Origin: Nilaparvata lugens | Lineage: Eukaryota > Arthropoda > Insecta > Hemiptera > Delphacidae | NCBI RefSeq assembly: GCF_014356525.2 | Contig: NC_052509.1 | Span: 30,150,436-30,214,435, forward strand | DNA: 64,000 nt | Reading direction: 5' to 3' | Shown: one piece after another, positions 46,522 to 56,689 of the stretch | How the letters are laid out: each line of letters opens with the position of its first letter | Numbering within the stretch: position 1 is the stretch's first letter | The notes under the pieces: model-generated | What the model was told of the DNA's origin: nothing | Databases searched by the model: none | The model's input: the letters and a program-made list of their open reading frames with translations, nothing else | Position numbers and translations under genes: made by a program

Positions 46522-47196
46522 TTGATTTTCAGCTTTGGTCAATATACAGATTTTAATTTATCATTAGCTCGCTGGAATAAAAATAGTTTACATATTTCAG
46601 AAGGCGTTGTACATTCAATCAAGAAGAGAACGCTGAGTCAAGATGAATACAATAGCTTACCTACTGTTTATTCACGGAACGTAAATAATAGCTCAATTCG
46701 TTTTCATCCTGTTGAAAATTCATTGACATTGATATTAGTGCAAAATAATAACAATGAGGCTCAATTAGGTATCCATGACCTCTTACTGGTAATAGACGAA
46801 TATGCATCGATGAATAAATACAACATTACGATTGGAATAGATTCTTTTGATATTGACTCCGAGTTAACATGCTTGGACATTTTAAGTTTAGTAATTAAAA
46901 CTAAAAACCTGAATTATGTATTCTATTACAGAGGAATAAACAATCTGAAGTTCTTGGATATACCACATGAAAACTATGGCTCTGAAGATTGTCCAAAAGG
47001 ATACCTACCGTATGATTCTATTCTTCATGCTTATTTGAACAGTATGATAGAACTCAGGAACCTTATTCAACAGTATGATGTTCTGAATGCAAATTTATAT
47101 AGGGGAGTACTATCATCACTGAATAGTAATATATCTTCTTCAGCAGCATGTATTCAAGAGATAAGGCAAAACGAGATGAACATCTACGACAATTGA
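46522..47196 (+). pseudogene. Unrecognised domain upstream of the LINE helicase
   Basis: About 225 codons, open from a stop near 46512 to TGA 47194. The helicase at 47236 is in the same frame, so this is probably the N-terminal half of one helicase protein of about 600 residues broken by one stop. The first codon of the listed frame is TTG, so the true start is unclear. It has alternating hydrophobic strands and helices (LLLVIDEYASMNKYNITIGI, NLNYVFYYRGINNLKFL) and no Cys/His motif. I do not recognise a family. Confidence 0.55.
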
Positions 47197-47235
47197 CTTA
47201 AGACTTTCCTGTGGCCGACATCCACTACATATCGA

Positions 47236-48327
47236 ATGGGCTTCTGTTTTGAAAATGAAGGAAAATATGTACCCTACAATGAGACAACAAAGTCATTCTT
47301 AACTAAGGAAAAGTATATTCTAGTCAGTAGAGACACCCAAATCATGCTGAATGCTGAGTTGCTGAAGGATATTCTAAAAGTTGACATCACAAATTGTAAG
47401 ATGCCAAAAATAACTTGGATGGATGGAGTTCCAGGGTGTGGTAAAACTCACTTTATCCTTCAGCAACATACACCAGGTAAAGATCTCATTTTGTGTCAGA
47501 CAAGAGCTGAAATAAATGAAATTAGGCAAGAGGTGAATAGAATTCACAAAAATAAATATGAAAGAATAATTAAACAGGATTATAGAACAGTTTCATCTTT
47601 TATAATAAACGGATCAAAAAAGCAGTACAAATGTGTTTTCATAGATGAAGCAGTATTAATGCATGCAGGTTTCGTGGGATTTGTCTCATCTCTCGCTGGT
47701 GCTTCTGAGATTATTCTGCTAGGAGATTCAAACCAAATACCTTACATAGAGAGAAGTAAATTATCAGCTGAATGGTCACACATTTCATCTCTCTGTGAGA
47801 AGAGAATCCATCAAACAGTAACTAGAAGGTGTCCAATAGACGTCTGCTACATCCTTTCCAGCTACTACCAGGACATTGGTACGAAAAATGAGGTCCTGTT
47901 ATCTGTGAGACCTCCAATAGCAAATGGAGAACTTGGACCACTTGAACCTAACACTCTGATTCTTACATTCACTCAGCTCGAGAAGAAAACAGTGCTAGAA
48001 GAGCTGCAATCAAAACTTCACCCTTCAATTAAAGTCCATACAATTCATGAAGCACAGGGCTTAACTCACAAGAATGTAGTTCTGATAAGGAACAATAAAA
48101 AACAACTTGGAATATATAACAGCACACAACATGTAATAGTAGCAATGAGCAGACACACACAAACCTTCAGATATATCACAACAGGGCAAGAAGATTTAGT
48201 GCTGACCCTAATTCGAAAACTGAAGAATGTTAGTGAAGAGTTTCTCTTAAGCTGGAATGAAAGAAACATGGAAGGGATTAATGAGAGTTTAAATAATGAG
48301 CAACAACAACTTATCAAATTTGCTTAG
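47236..48327 (+). CDS. Superfamily-1 helicase of RNA-virus type, in a LINE
   Basis: 363 codons with the full motif set in order: I (Walker A) DGVPGCGKTHF; Ia LILCQTRAEI; II VFIDEAVLM; III ILLGDSNQIPY; IV TVTRRCPIDVC; V VHTIHEAQGLTHKNVVLIR; VI HVIVAMSRHTQTFRY. The RCP-DV, HEAQG-T and VAMSRHT patterns are those of helicases in alphavirus-like positive-strand RNA viruses, not of cellular Pif1 or Upf1 types. It should unwind RNA using ATP or another NTP. It lies between ORF1 and ORF2 and its end overlaps ORF2 by 32 bases. From memory, viral SF1 helicases have been reported fused to ORF2 of some insect R1/TRAS-type LINEs; a separate middle ORF in this LINE group is different. Confidence 0.92.
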   Translation: MGFCFENEGKYVPYNETTKSFLTKEKYILVSRDTQIMLNAELLKDILKVDITNCKMPKITWMDGVPGCGKTHFILQQHTPGKDLILCQTRAEINEIRQEVNRIHKNKYERIIKQDYRTVSSFIINGSKKQYKCVFIDEAVLMHAGFVGFVSSLAGASEIILLGDSNQIPYIERSKLSAEWSHISSLCEKRIHQTVTRRCPIDVCYILSSYYQDIGTKNEVLLSVRPPIANGELGPLEPNTLILTFTQLEKKTVLEELQSKLHPSIKVHTIHEAQGLTHKNVVLIRNNKKQLGIYNSTQHVIVAMSRHTQTFRYITTGQEDLVLTLIRKLKNVSEEFLLSWNERNMEGINESLNNEQQQLIKFA

Positions 48328-51292
48328 CTTCGAGGATCTTGATTATTTTGAAGAAATAAATGATGAAGTGATCAACAACAGTCAACAACTTTGTGCAGCA
48401 TTGAGTTCTTGTGATTTGAGCATCTTCTGTCTCAATATAAGGAGTATGAGAAGAAATTTTGATGAGCTGATGATTCAATTGTGAGACATTAATTTTTCTT
48501 TTGATGTTATTATTCTAACCAAATGCTGGATTAGGACTGAATGTGTACTCCAGTCCATTCGAGGATATGATGTATTTTCCACCATAAACAACCCATTACA
48601 AAATGATGGTGTAGTTGTTTATGTTAAAGATAGTATAAATGTACAATGTGTTGAGCTACATATTAACCAGGCAAATGTCCTACATATTCGGTTGGATGCA
48701 GCAGACAAAAAGTGGAGCATCCTTGCAATATACAGATCACCGTCCTTCAATGATATTACAGATTTCCTGAGTGACTTAGAATCGATCCTGAATGAATTAA
48801 GAGGGCAACAAGTCATATGTGCAGGAGACATGAATATTAACACCCTTCAAATTTGTCCACATCATCAATTGAATGACTACTGCGATCTTCTAAGCGAGCA
48901 TGGGCTCAGACTCTGCATCAAGCAAGCAACCAGAACTACAACAGAAACTGCTTCTTGCATAGATCACATTGCTACCAGCTCCAGAGATAATCTTTTTCCA
49001 ATCATTTATGAATCAACAATAACTGACCACTTCACCACAATTCTAGGAGTGCAACATATTTCGAGAAATAGTGCAAATGAAACTGGAACACGTGAAATAA
49101 ACGAGAAAATAGACATTAATAGCTTGAAGAATGAACTACTGAATGAGGAGTGGATTCATGTTTTAGAAGATAATAATCCAGATACATCTTATGACACCTT
49201 CTTATCAACTCTGAGACAACATATACAAAATAATATCAAGCAGCATCGGCGGCAGAAGAAGTACAAACCCATCAAACCATGGATCACCAGAGGTATAGTA
49301 GCAGCAATAAGAACCAGAAATCTACTCAACAAAAGAAGAAAGGAAGACCCAAACAACATTAACTTAACCAACTTCTATCGTCGGTATAGGAATACACTCA
49401 CAGCTTTAATTCATGAAACAAAGGACCAATACTATAGAGAGAAATTGTATGAAGCTGGAAAGGATAATAAAAAAATGTGGAAAGTAATCAAATATGCTAC
49501 TGACTCTAAATCAAAAACAAAAATGAAATTGAATGCTATTAGAATAGATGATAGGATTTTCAATCTAAAGGAAAATCCAGAAACTGTGCTCAACCACATG
49601 AATAACTTTTTCACAAATGTAGGTGAAGAAATGGCGGAGACAATAATAGATTCCTTAAGAAAACCACTAGACCAAATCATATCCCAATATAAACCTGTTA
49701 CAAGAACTCTACACTCCATCTACTTTCACCCAGTAACTGAAGATGAGCTTCTTGAAGCTATTAGTAGTTTGCGAAATGACAGTGCTCAAGGACTTGATGG
49801 AATCAATAATAGAACATTGAAGTCGATAAAAAATGTAATTGTAAAATCATTAATTCACATATTTAATTTAAGTCTGTCAAAAGGAATTTTTCCAAAAGCT
49901 ATGAAAGAGACATGTGTTAGACCATTACATAAAGAAGGCGACAAAACAAATGCCACCAATTACAGGCCTATTTCACTTATAAGCAATATTTCTAAGATTT
50001 TGGAAAAACTGGTAAAGAAACGTCTTGTGAATAACATGGAAAAAAACAACTTAATATCTAGGAATCAATTTGGTTTTCGTGAGGGGAGGAGTACAGAAGA
50101 TGCGGTATTAGAATTGTCAAATTTTGTCACAGATAAGCTAGAAAATAACAAAAAATGTGCAGCAGTGTTCCTGGACCTAGCAAAAGCTTTTGACACTGTT
50201 AATCACAGTTTGCTGCTGAAGAAATTAGAAGTCATGGGAATTAGAGGAGTTCCTCTAGCATGGTTTAGATCATACCTCTGTGACCGGCGTCAAAAAGTCA
50301 AAGTTGAAGAACATCTCAGTTCAGAGGAAACAATGAAGTTTGGGATTCCCCAAGGAACAGTTCTTGGGCCAATTCTGTATTTGGCATATGCAAATGAGCT
50401 ATGTTCAATTAAGATAAGAGGAAGAGTAATAGCTTTTGCTGATGATACGTGTATACTATTTGAAGGAAACACCTGGGAGGGAGTTTTTAATCTTGCACAG
50501 GAAGAATTGATCAAAGTCGATAAATGGTTAAGAGAAAATTTGCTTACAGTAAATGCAACAAAAACGAAATTTTTAGCCTTTTCTCTGACAGAACGGACGA
50601 GACCACCGGATTCTTCAATAATCCTGCATCACTGTGGAAGCACCAACAACCCGTGTGATTGTCCTTCAATTCAACAAGTCAATGAAATAAAATATTTAGG
50701 AACAATAGTAGACAACAAATTCAAATGGGACAAGCACATTAATCTATCAATTACCCGGATCAGGAAGCTTCTCTACAAATTCTATCAACTCCGTAAAATC
50801 CTCAACTATGAGACATTAAAAACTGTTTATTTTTCTTTAGTGCAATCAATTTTAAGATACATCATAATTATCTGGGGAGCTACAAATTTTACACATGTTG
50901 AACCTCTCTATAAACTTCAAAAACGAATACTAAAAATAATAGGCTTCAAGGAGAATCAATGCCCCACGAACATTCTTTCCAAGGACAGTAAAGTACTGAG
51001 TGTAAGACAACTCTACATCCAGGCTATCATCACGCGAATGAGAAGAAACAACGAACACATAAGACTGGCAGATCATAACCATCAAACAAGGCAGAGAAAC
51101 ACATATTCAATAGTACCAAGGATGAACACTACATTTGGGCAAAGAAACTACACATATTTGGGACCAAAAATTTATAATTCAATACCAAGTTACATTAGGG
51201 AAGAATTCAATAGACACAGGTTCAAGAAAAGTTTATATTTCTGGTTGGTTGATATTGGAGTGGAAAATTGTGGAAATTTAGTTAGACTGTGA
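48296..51292 (+). pseudogene. LINE ORF2: APE endonuclease and reverse transcriptase, one internal stop
   Basis: About 998 codons, starting at an ATG inside the helicase end in the next frame, with TGA at 48482 as the only break. The endonuclease has FCLNIRSMRRNFDEL, then after the stop ILTKCWIR, AIYRSP, CAGDMNIN, SCIDHIAT and TDHFTT. The reverse transcriptase has GLDGINNRTL, NYRPISLISNISKILE, NQFGFREGRSTEDAVL, FLDLAKAFDTVNH, GIPQGTVLGP and catalytic FADDT. The C-terminal part has an HHC-CDC Cys cluster and no RNase H domain. It nicks the target DNA and copies the RNA there. The frame from 48485 to 51292 is fully open. Absence of RNase H and the C-terminal type fit the CR1/Jockey group. Confidence 0.93.
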
Positions 51293-51539
51293 ATATTGAA
51301 ACTATTTATTCTTCATTCCACTCTTTACTGTTTTTCATTTTACTAAAAATAACCTTTCTTATTATTATCCTCAATAGAACATTAATATTTATTCACTAAT
51401 TCCATAATTTTGTTTGTTTGTATTATACATTTTTATTAATTTTATTATAAAAAACTTTAATCCCATATCAGTGAATGAAGTTTGTAAATAGTAATTATTA
51501 CACACAATAAGCAACTAATTACTTATACCCCAACACATA

Positions 51540-51577
<38 letters not shown>

Positions 51578-51926
51578 TTATTCATTGAAATTATCATTTA
51601 TTCATTGTTGAAACACCGCTGATTTATGTAGTTATATTACAATACTATATTAGACCTATCAATATTCTAATGTTGCATTCAGTCTTCATTGTAATTAATA
51701 AGTTTTCATAATATGTGAAATTTGTTGCATAATTTGCTGTTGTACTGTAATTTATTGTAGATTCGTGTATGAACCAGAATGTATTGTAACTTACTTGAAT
51801 AAATAAAATTAGAAAAAAAATAAAATTTGAAAAATTTGAAAAAAAATTCAACCTTGACAAGGTTAACATTGAGGAGCATTGAGTATTTGCAAGAACGAGG
51901 CTGTCAGATATGAGCAGAATAGGAAG
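51293..51926 (+). other. LINE 3' untranslated region, (TA)n run and Polinton junction
   Basis: AT-rich sequence follows the ORF2 stop, with a pure TA run at 51541-51572 and A-rich words near 51800-51850 that likely mark the LINE tail. From about 51850 to 51926 lies sequence just upstream of the Polinton major capsid ATG. Confidence 0.7.
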
Positions 51927-52019
51927 ATGGGAGTTTTGGAAGTGACACAGCATGGACTGTTATCTGACAACAGTATCATTGGGTTTGAGTACCATTCTCA
52001 TGCACCCTATACTGTAAGC
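51927..52019 (+). pseudogene. Polinton major capsid protein, first exon-sized piece before the gypsy insertion
   Basis: The frame from ATG 51927 encodes 31 residues with a beta-strand-rich start, including IIGFEYHSHAPYTV, and stops being capsid sequence exactly where the gypsy LTR begins. The rest of the gene lies at 55829-56656. The last four bases, AAGC (52016-52019), are repeated at 55825-55828 as the target-site duplication. Confidence 0.75.
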
Positions 52020-53367
52020 TGTACCAAAAATTTATTAATCACTTAATTTTATTTTATTTATTTTATTTTCTCCTTATTTGGACATAACTTTGAATATCCA
52101 TTTATTAAAATTTCTAGTTAATAATTTTGATTTGTTGGATTGGTACAACTGGACGATGCTTTGTCGGTTGGCTAGCCAGGGATTTCTTTTTTCTTGTTCT
52201 AAAAGGCCTAGCTGTGGCATCTCAAAATGTAGCATGTAATTTGAATAATGAAATATCTAAATTTTACTACAAAATTTTTCTTTTAAATTATGCTAGAGTA
52301 GCATAAATGTAAATCTACAATGCCTGATTGAATTTTATATTTGAATAACCCCAGTTGGGTAAGTTATACTTGTAACTGTCTCTATGTTGTAGGTTATTCT
52401 GCTATTCTATCGAAAATCTCATATTTGCCTAGTTTTTTCATTAATCAATTCTTTATCATCTATGAATTCAATATAAATTTGATTACATCCTATTTTGAAA
52501 TTTATCAAATAACGTAAAGAAGCTGTTAGAATTTGAATCAACTTTATCCCTCCATGTGTAACTGATTTAAGCCTTCTGATATTTTTTAATTTCCTTTCGT
52601 TATTTTATTCATCTGAACTATTCTGCTTACTAATTTTGCCGTATTCCTCTGAGATTTATTATTATTAAATTATTTGAGATTTGTCATAATAATATTTTAT
52701 TACCGCTGTTCTTACGGTATCATGTTTCTACAGAATATATCCTGGTAATTAACCTGTCCAACATTGCATGTTAACCACTCTGGTTAACATCAACGTGATG
52801 CTTGTATCTATTAGATTTTATTCTATTTCTTTTGTTCCAAACAGGTTTTTTTTATTTTACCATTAATTTTGAATGACCGGACAAATATAATACCAGGATA
52901 AATACAGGATGAAGGAGACTAAACATTTTCCATAAACTCAAGCAAATTCAACCAAATTTTGAATTCAAGTACAGTATGAAAGTTAAATTTCCATTTACAA
53001 TTCGAAGTGGGGTAAGCAGAACACTTGTTTTACAATTCGGCTTCTAATCCAACCAAGTCCATCGAATTTTATGAGTTTCAAACTTCGATAATCGTCGCTC
53101 ATCTACGATTCCACATTACACTGAAGCTTCAGTTGTAGGCCTACCGGGTTACTAACATAGATTTAATAATCAAAACTTGTAAACTTGTTATTTTGTAACT
53201 TCAGAAATGAAATTGATTTCAATTTTGAAAATATAAGATTCAATCGGACTTGGCTTAAATTTTATTTCAACCAGGATTGCCAAAATATTCACTGGCCCTC
53301 ATGACCAGCATTGCTTCCTACTTGTTAGGCAGTCTTATTTGAGATTACTCGAATAGGGTTGGTTACA
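52020..53367 (+). repeat. 5' LTR of gypsy element 2 (1348 bp)
   Basis: Starts TGTACCAAAAATTTATT and ends GGTTACA, two bases before the primer site, so the ends are near-inverted (TGTACC / GGTTACA). The start closely matches the LTR start of element 1. Ends in the canonical TG...CA. Confidence 0.88.
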
Positions 53368-53369
53368 AT

Positions 53370-53381
53370 TGGTAGCGGAAC
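53370..53381 (+). other. Primer binding site of gypsy element 2
   Basis: TGGTAGCGGAAC lies two bases after the LTR and differs by one base from the site in element 1. Confidence 0.75.
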
Positions 53382-53537
53382 GTGGTTAATTTATATGGAG
53401 ATCTTGGTTGAAATTGAAGTATAATTTATTTAGTATGGTTACTGAGGGAGAGCTTAGTACTGAGCAATTATTTTCATGATTTGTATTTTGTACCGTATTG
53501 AATTGTTTCACTTGCTATAACCATCGATTTTGTAATC

Positions 53538-55028
53538 ATGGAAAAACTGAATCAGACTATTTCTGATGAAATTGATCTGAGTAAATTTTTAACTCAGAGA
53601 ATTATTCCTGATTATCTTGTGAAACCTAACCTTGTTTTTGAACTCATGACCTTGGGAGAAGACTTGTCAAGTCTTGAGTCATGCAATGCGAGTAATCTTA
53701 GATCTAGCTATCGTTCATTAGCAGGTAATAGTACCAATCAAATTATTCATAATTTGTCAAGTTATAATGAGTCAGTCAATTGTCTTAGAGAAAAACTTCC
53801 AAAAGTAATGGAACTTATTGACACTGTACAAAATGGTGTGCAAACTGGATATTACAGAACTGTAATCAGAGCTAATGTAGTAAAAATTGAGTCAATATTT
53901 ATGCATCATTTAAATAGGATGAAACAAATTATTGTATTCTTACAAACTGAGAGTGAAGAAACTCTTGTCTTAACTGAAAATTTGGATGAGCTTTCGAATT
54001 TTGCAAAACATTTTATTGATTGTTATAATAGAATTATTGAACTACAAAGCTTGATTGCTCCATCTAGACCACTATCACCGAATCCAGCTGCTTTACTGGA
54101 ACCTTTCCCTAGTCAATCTATAGTTGTAATTAATAAAAATTTAGAAACTAGTTCAAAGGATACTTGTGCTGTTACATTAACAAGGTGTGAACCTGGTACA
54201 AGTGGTGAGTCTACAACTGAATTTGAAAATATTGGTCCATCAAAACTCAATCATGGTTATCAAGTTAATAATTTGATCCCTAAACCAACTTTGGAAATTG
54301 ATTCAAGTTTCTACAATAAATTGAGAAATCCTGTAGAAAGCTTCTTGAAAAATCTTCAGCCTTGTGATGGATTAAATATTGATAGCTTATTGAAATTCTT
54401 GGAAGCTGCTATAAAAATTCATGATTTATCAGTTATGTCTGACACAAGCCTATTGCAAATTCTTGTTCCTTATACAACTGGACCTCTAGGTGATAAAATA
54501 TTGTACTCTTTGAATTCTAATGCTAGCTTCAAACAATTTCACCTTGACTTGTTGAAATATTTTATCCCTCAGCGTCTTCTCTCAACAATTAAGAGAGATA
54601 AATTTGATAGATTGCAGGGACCTTGTGAAGCCCTATCATCATACGTGACAAGTATCAAAGAAGCAGCGAAATTATTATTATTGGATGAGAGTGAAGCTGA
54701 AATTGTAAGTACAATCATATCTGGTCTTAATCCTCAAGAGAGAAGTAGGTTAGTATTCATGAAAAAACCTGAATCATTCAATGACCTAAATATGCTTGCA
54801 GTTCATTCTCAAAATATTGCCTTCATTGATAATGAAAGAATGCATTTGTACAATAATACTTCTGTTCAAAATCATGCTTTTGGCAATTCTAATAATAAAA
54901 ATCCCAATAAAAATAATTTCAACCATAGGAATGATAGTGTATGCTACACATGCAATCAGAAAGGTCACATCTCTCGTAATTGTTATTCAAAAAACAAGCG
55001 GCGCGGTTTTCCAAAAGACCACACCTGA
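53538..55028 (+). CDS. Gypsy Gag polyprotein (element 2), intact
   Basis: 496 codons starting at ATG 53538, about 160 bases after the primer site. It forms the particle shell and packages RNA. The N-terminal 160 residues are helical, a low-complexity linker of about 90 residues follows, then a capsid-like domain (FLKNLQPCDGLNIDSLLKFL to NPQERSRLVFMKKPES), then an Asn-rich linker and one CCHC knuckle, CYTCNQKGHISRNC. The pol frame overlaps its end by 49 bases at -1. It is a full-length reference for the truncated gag of element 1. Confidence 0.93.
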   Translation: MEKLNQTISDEIDLSKFLTQRIIPDYLVKPNLVFELMTLGEDLSSLESCNASNLRSSYRSLAGNSTNQIIHNLSSYNESVNCLREKLPKVMELIDTVQNGVQTGYYRTVIRANVVKIESIFMHHLNRMKQIIVFLQTESEETLVLTENLDELSNFAKHFIDCYNRIIELQSLIAPSRPLSPNPAALLEPFPSQSIVVINKNLETSSKDTCAVTLTRCEPGTSGESTTEFENIGPSKLNHGYQVNNLIPKPTLEIDSSFYNKLRNPVESFLKNLQPCDGLNIDSLLKFLEAAIKIHDLSVMSDTSLLQILVPYTTGPLGDKILYSLNSNASFKQFHLDLLKYFIPQRLLSTIKRDKFDRLQGPCEALSSYVTSIKEAAKLLLLDESEAEIVSTIISGLNPQERSRLVFMKKPESFNDLNMLAVHSQNIAFIDNERMHLYNNTSVQNHAFGNSNNKNPNKNNFNHRNDSVCYTCNQKGHISRNCYSKNKRRGFPKDHT

Positions 55029-55824
55029 TTTCTAATGCAAGTCTAAAAATAAAAAAAAATTATACTCACAAAAACCAATTAGGAAAGATTAAAAAAGGAC
55101 TTTGTGGCGTTATCAATTCTAATAATAATCTGCCTTTTATTCCTGTTAGCTTTGGAAATAGCAAAATAACTCAGTCTGCTTTGATTGATACTGGTTCCTC
55201 TTACTCCTTTCTTTCATACAACTTATTTCATGAGTTGACTAAAAGTAGTGAGGTGGATTTCAATGTATTCAATAAAAACCTGATTTGTTCTGCTGCTAAT
55301 TCTTCTGATATGACTATAAAAAAGGCTTGTATTATGAAAATCAGATTGCAACATATGACTTGGAAGTTTGAATTCCTTTTGAGTAGTGATTTGCCAGTCA
55401 AGATAATACTTGGTGCTAATTTTATAAAAATGTCAGATATGATTATTGATTTACCTAATAATCGATACTTCTTTTGCTTCAACCCTACTACTACATTTCC
55501 TTTAATTCGTGATGCAAACAACAATGCTAATAAAGGAAATTTCTCAGTTAGTAATGTTATTCAAAAAATTATTCCTGGAGATGTTTCTCATCTTTCTGAT
55601 TTTGAATTGAAAAGGGTGAACAAAATCATTGCTGACTTTCCTGATGTATTGACCAGTAGAGTAGGGAGTACTGATTTAGTACAGTATGATATCAAACTGA
55701 CTTCAAATAAAATTGTTAGATGTCAACCTTTCCCTCTTACTCCTTTCAAAACTCAGGTTATGAGAAGTAAAATTCAGAAATTATTGGATGATGGAGTTAT
55801 TGAAAACTCTGACTCTCAGTTACA
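54980..55824 (+). pseudogene. Gypsy Pol (element 2): protease and start of reverse transcriptase, truncated
   Basis: The aspartic protease is complete, with active site ALIDTGSSYSFLS and the LPVKIILGANFI region. Then the connection to reverse transcriptase (QYDIKLTSNKIVRCQPFPL) and its first helix (SKIQKLLDDGVIE) are seen, after which the element is deleted. The frame has no stop and runs on into Polinton capsid sequence to TGA 56246, giving a 422-codon hybrid ORF. The hybrid is an accident of the deletion and is unlikely to work. Confidence 0.9.
54989..54995 (+). promoter_or_regulatory. Candidate -1 frameshift site, gag to pol (element 2)
   Basis: The gag frame reads A AAA AAC, a classic slippery heptamer, at the start of the gag/pol overlap. 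A GC-rich stretch (GCGGCGCGG) and a possible small stem around GGTTTT/AAAAGACC follow at a suitable distance. Slipping back one base enters the protease frame. Confidence 0.7.
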
Positions 55825-55828
55825 AAGC

Positions 55829-56656
55829 TACAATGCCAATGACGAGATACAGATTCCAATTCAACAGCAAGATGTTTACACACTGCCATCGGAGAGCTAT
55901 CTACATTTGGAGTATACTGTGACTGGAGCTGCCAATGCTGCTGTGGCTGGAACTCTGTGTGTCTCTGGATTCTTCGCCAATATGTTTTCAGAGATACGCT
56001 ATGAAATCAATGGTGTGGAGGTGGATGGTATATGGAATCCTGGAGTTACCAGCCTAATGAAGAATGCTGTTACATTTGAACATGATGAATGGACCAAGAT
56101 GGAAGGAGCTGGCTACAAGTTTAGTCAATCTCATGGGTTCGCCGATTTTGCTGCCAATGGAACGGACACCACAATCATGGATGTGCCTTTAAGATACCTG
56201 CTGGGCTTTGCTGAAGACTATAGACAGATTTTACTCAATGTGAAATGAGAGCTGGTGTTGAGGGTGATCCCCAACTTTTATGACTGTGTTAATGTTGCTG
56301 CTGCCAATGAAGCAATCACAAAGCTCTTATGGAGAATGCCTTATGTGGAAGTGGCAGATGATGTGAAACTGCGTCTGCTACAGATTGTGTAGAACGACAC
56401 ACCCATCAGTATACCATTTCGACATTGGGAGTTGTATACCTAACCAACTTTACCACAGACAAAGCATACATGGACTTTCAAGTTGACATCACAGCAAGAA
56501 AAGCCACAATACATTGTGGTTGGGCTACAGACTGCAAGACGAGGTGTGGCAGCAGCCAACAGTTCTCGCTTTCACAAGTGCAATATAAAGGATGTTCGAG
56601 TTTTTTTAAACAGCAGATACTACCCATATGAGAGCATTGATGGTGATGATAATTGA
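55829..56656 (+). pseudogene. Polinton double-jelly-roll major capsid protein, C-terminally truncated
   Basis: Continues the piece at 51927-52019. Recognisable stretches: NDEIQIPIQQQDVYTLPSES, SGFFANMFSEIRYEINGVEV, then PFRHWELYT and VFLNSRYYPYE near the end, all typical of Polinton major capsid proteins that build the icosahedral shell. TGA 56246, TAG 56390 and TAA 56441 break the frame. It ends at TGA 56654 before the expected C-terminus and then runs into LINE sequence. Confidence 0.88.
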
Positions 56657-56689
56657 TGCCCTGGTGAGCAGGAGGAGAGACCGGAGACA

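Larger units (their letters stand above)
45000..51850 (+). mobile_element. CR1/Jockey-group LINE carrying a viral-type helicase ORF
   Basis: Non-LTR element inserted between the Polinton capsid genes. Order: ORF1 with zinc knuckles (45114-46382), a middle ORF with an unknown domain and SF1 helicase (46513-48327), and ORF2 with APE endonuclease and reverse transcriptase (48296-51292), then a 3' untranslated region ending in an A-rich stretch near 51800-51850. Each ORF lies one frame later than the one before. Damage is light: two stops in ORF1, one in the middle ORF, one in ORF2. The 5' border is uncertain (about 44980-45110), and I found no target-site duplication. Confidence 0.85.
52020..55824 (+). 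mobile_element. Ty3/gypsy LTR retrotransposon (element 2), inside the Polinton capsid gene, 3' part deleted
   Basis: 5' LTR, primer binding site, complete gag and pol up to the start of reverse transcriptase are present. The rest of pol and nearly all of the 3' LTR are gone: after reverse transcriptase residues ...VIENSDSQ only GTTACA remains, which equals the last bases of the 5' LTR. AAGC flanks both ends (52016-52019, 55825-55828). So the element inserted normally and later lost an internal segment reaching almost to its right end. It is related to element 1 but is a separate family. Confidence 0.9.
34565..56656 (+). mobile_element. Maverick/Polinton element, degraded, with two nested retrotransposons
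   Basis: A self-synthesising, virus-like DNA element. Polymerase B, chromodomain integrase, packaging ATPase, maturation protease, candidate minor capsid and major capsid genes all lie on the plus strand in one run, interrupted by a LINE (about 45.0-51.85 kb) and a gypsy element (52020-55824). Polinton sequence therefore covers about 34565-45000, a short stretch at 51850-52019, and 55829-56656. Both ends are lost: polymerase lacks its N-terminal part, the major capsid protein lacks its C-terminus, and no terminal inverted repeats remain. Almost every gene has at least one stop or frameshift, so this copy cannot make particles. Confidence 0.93.
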
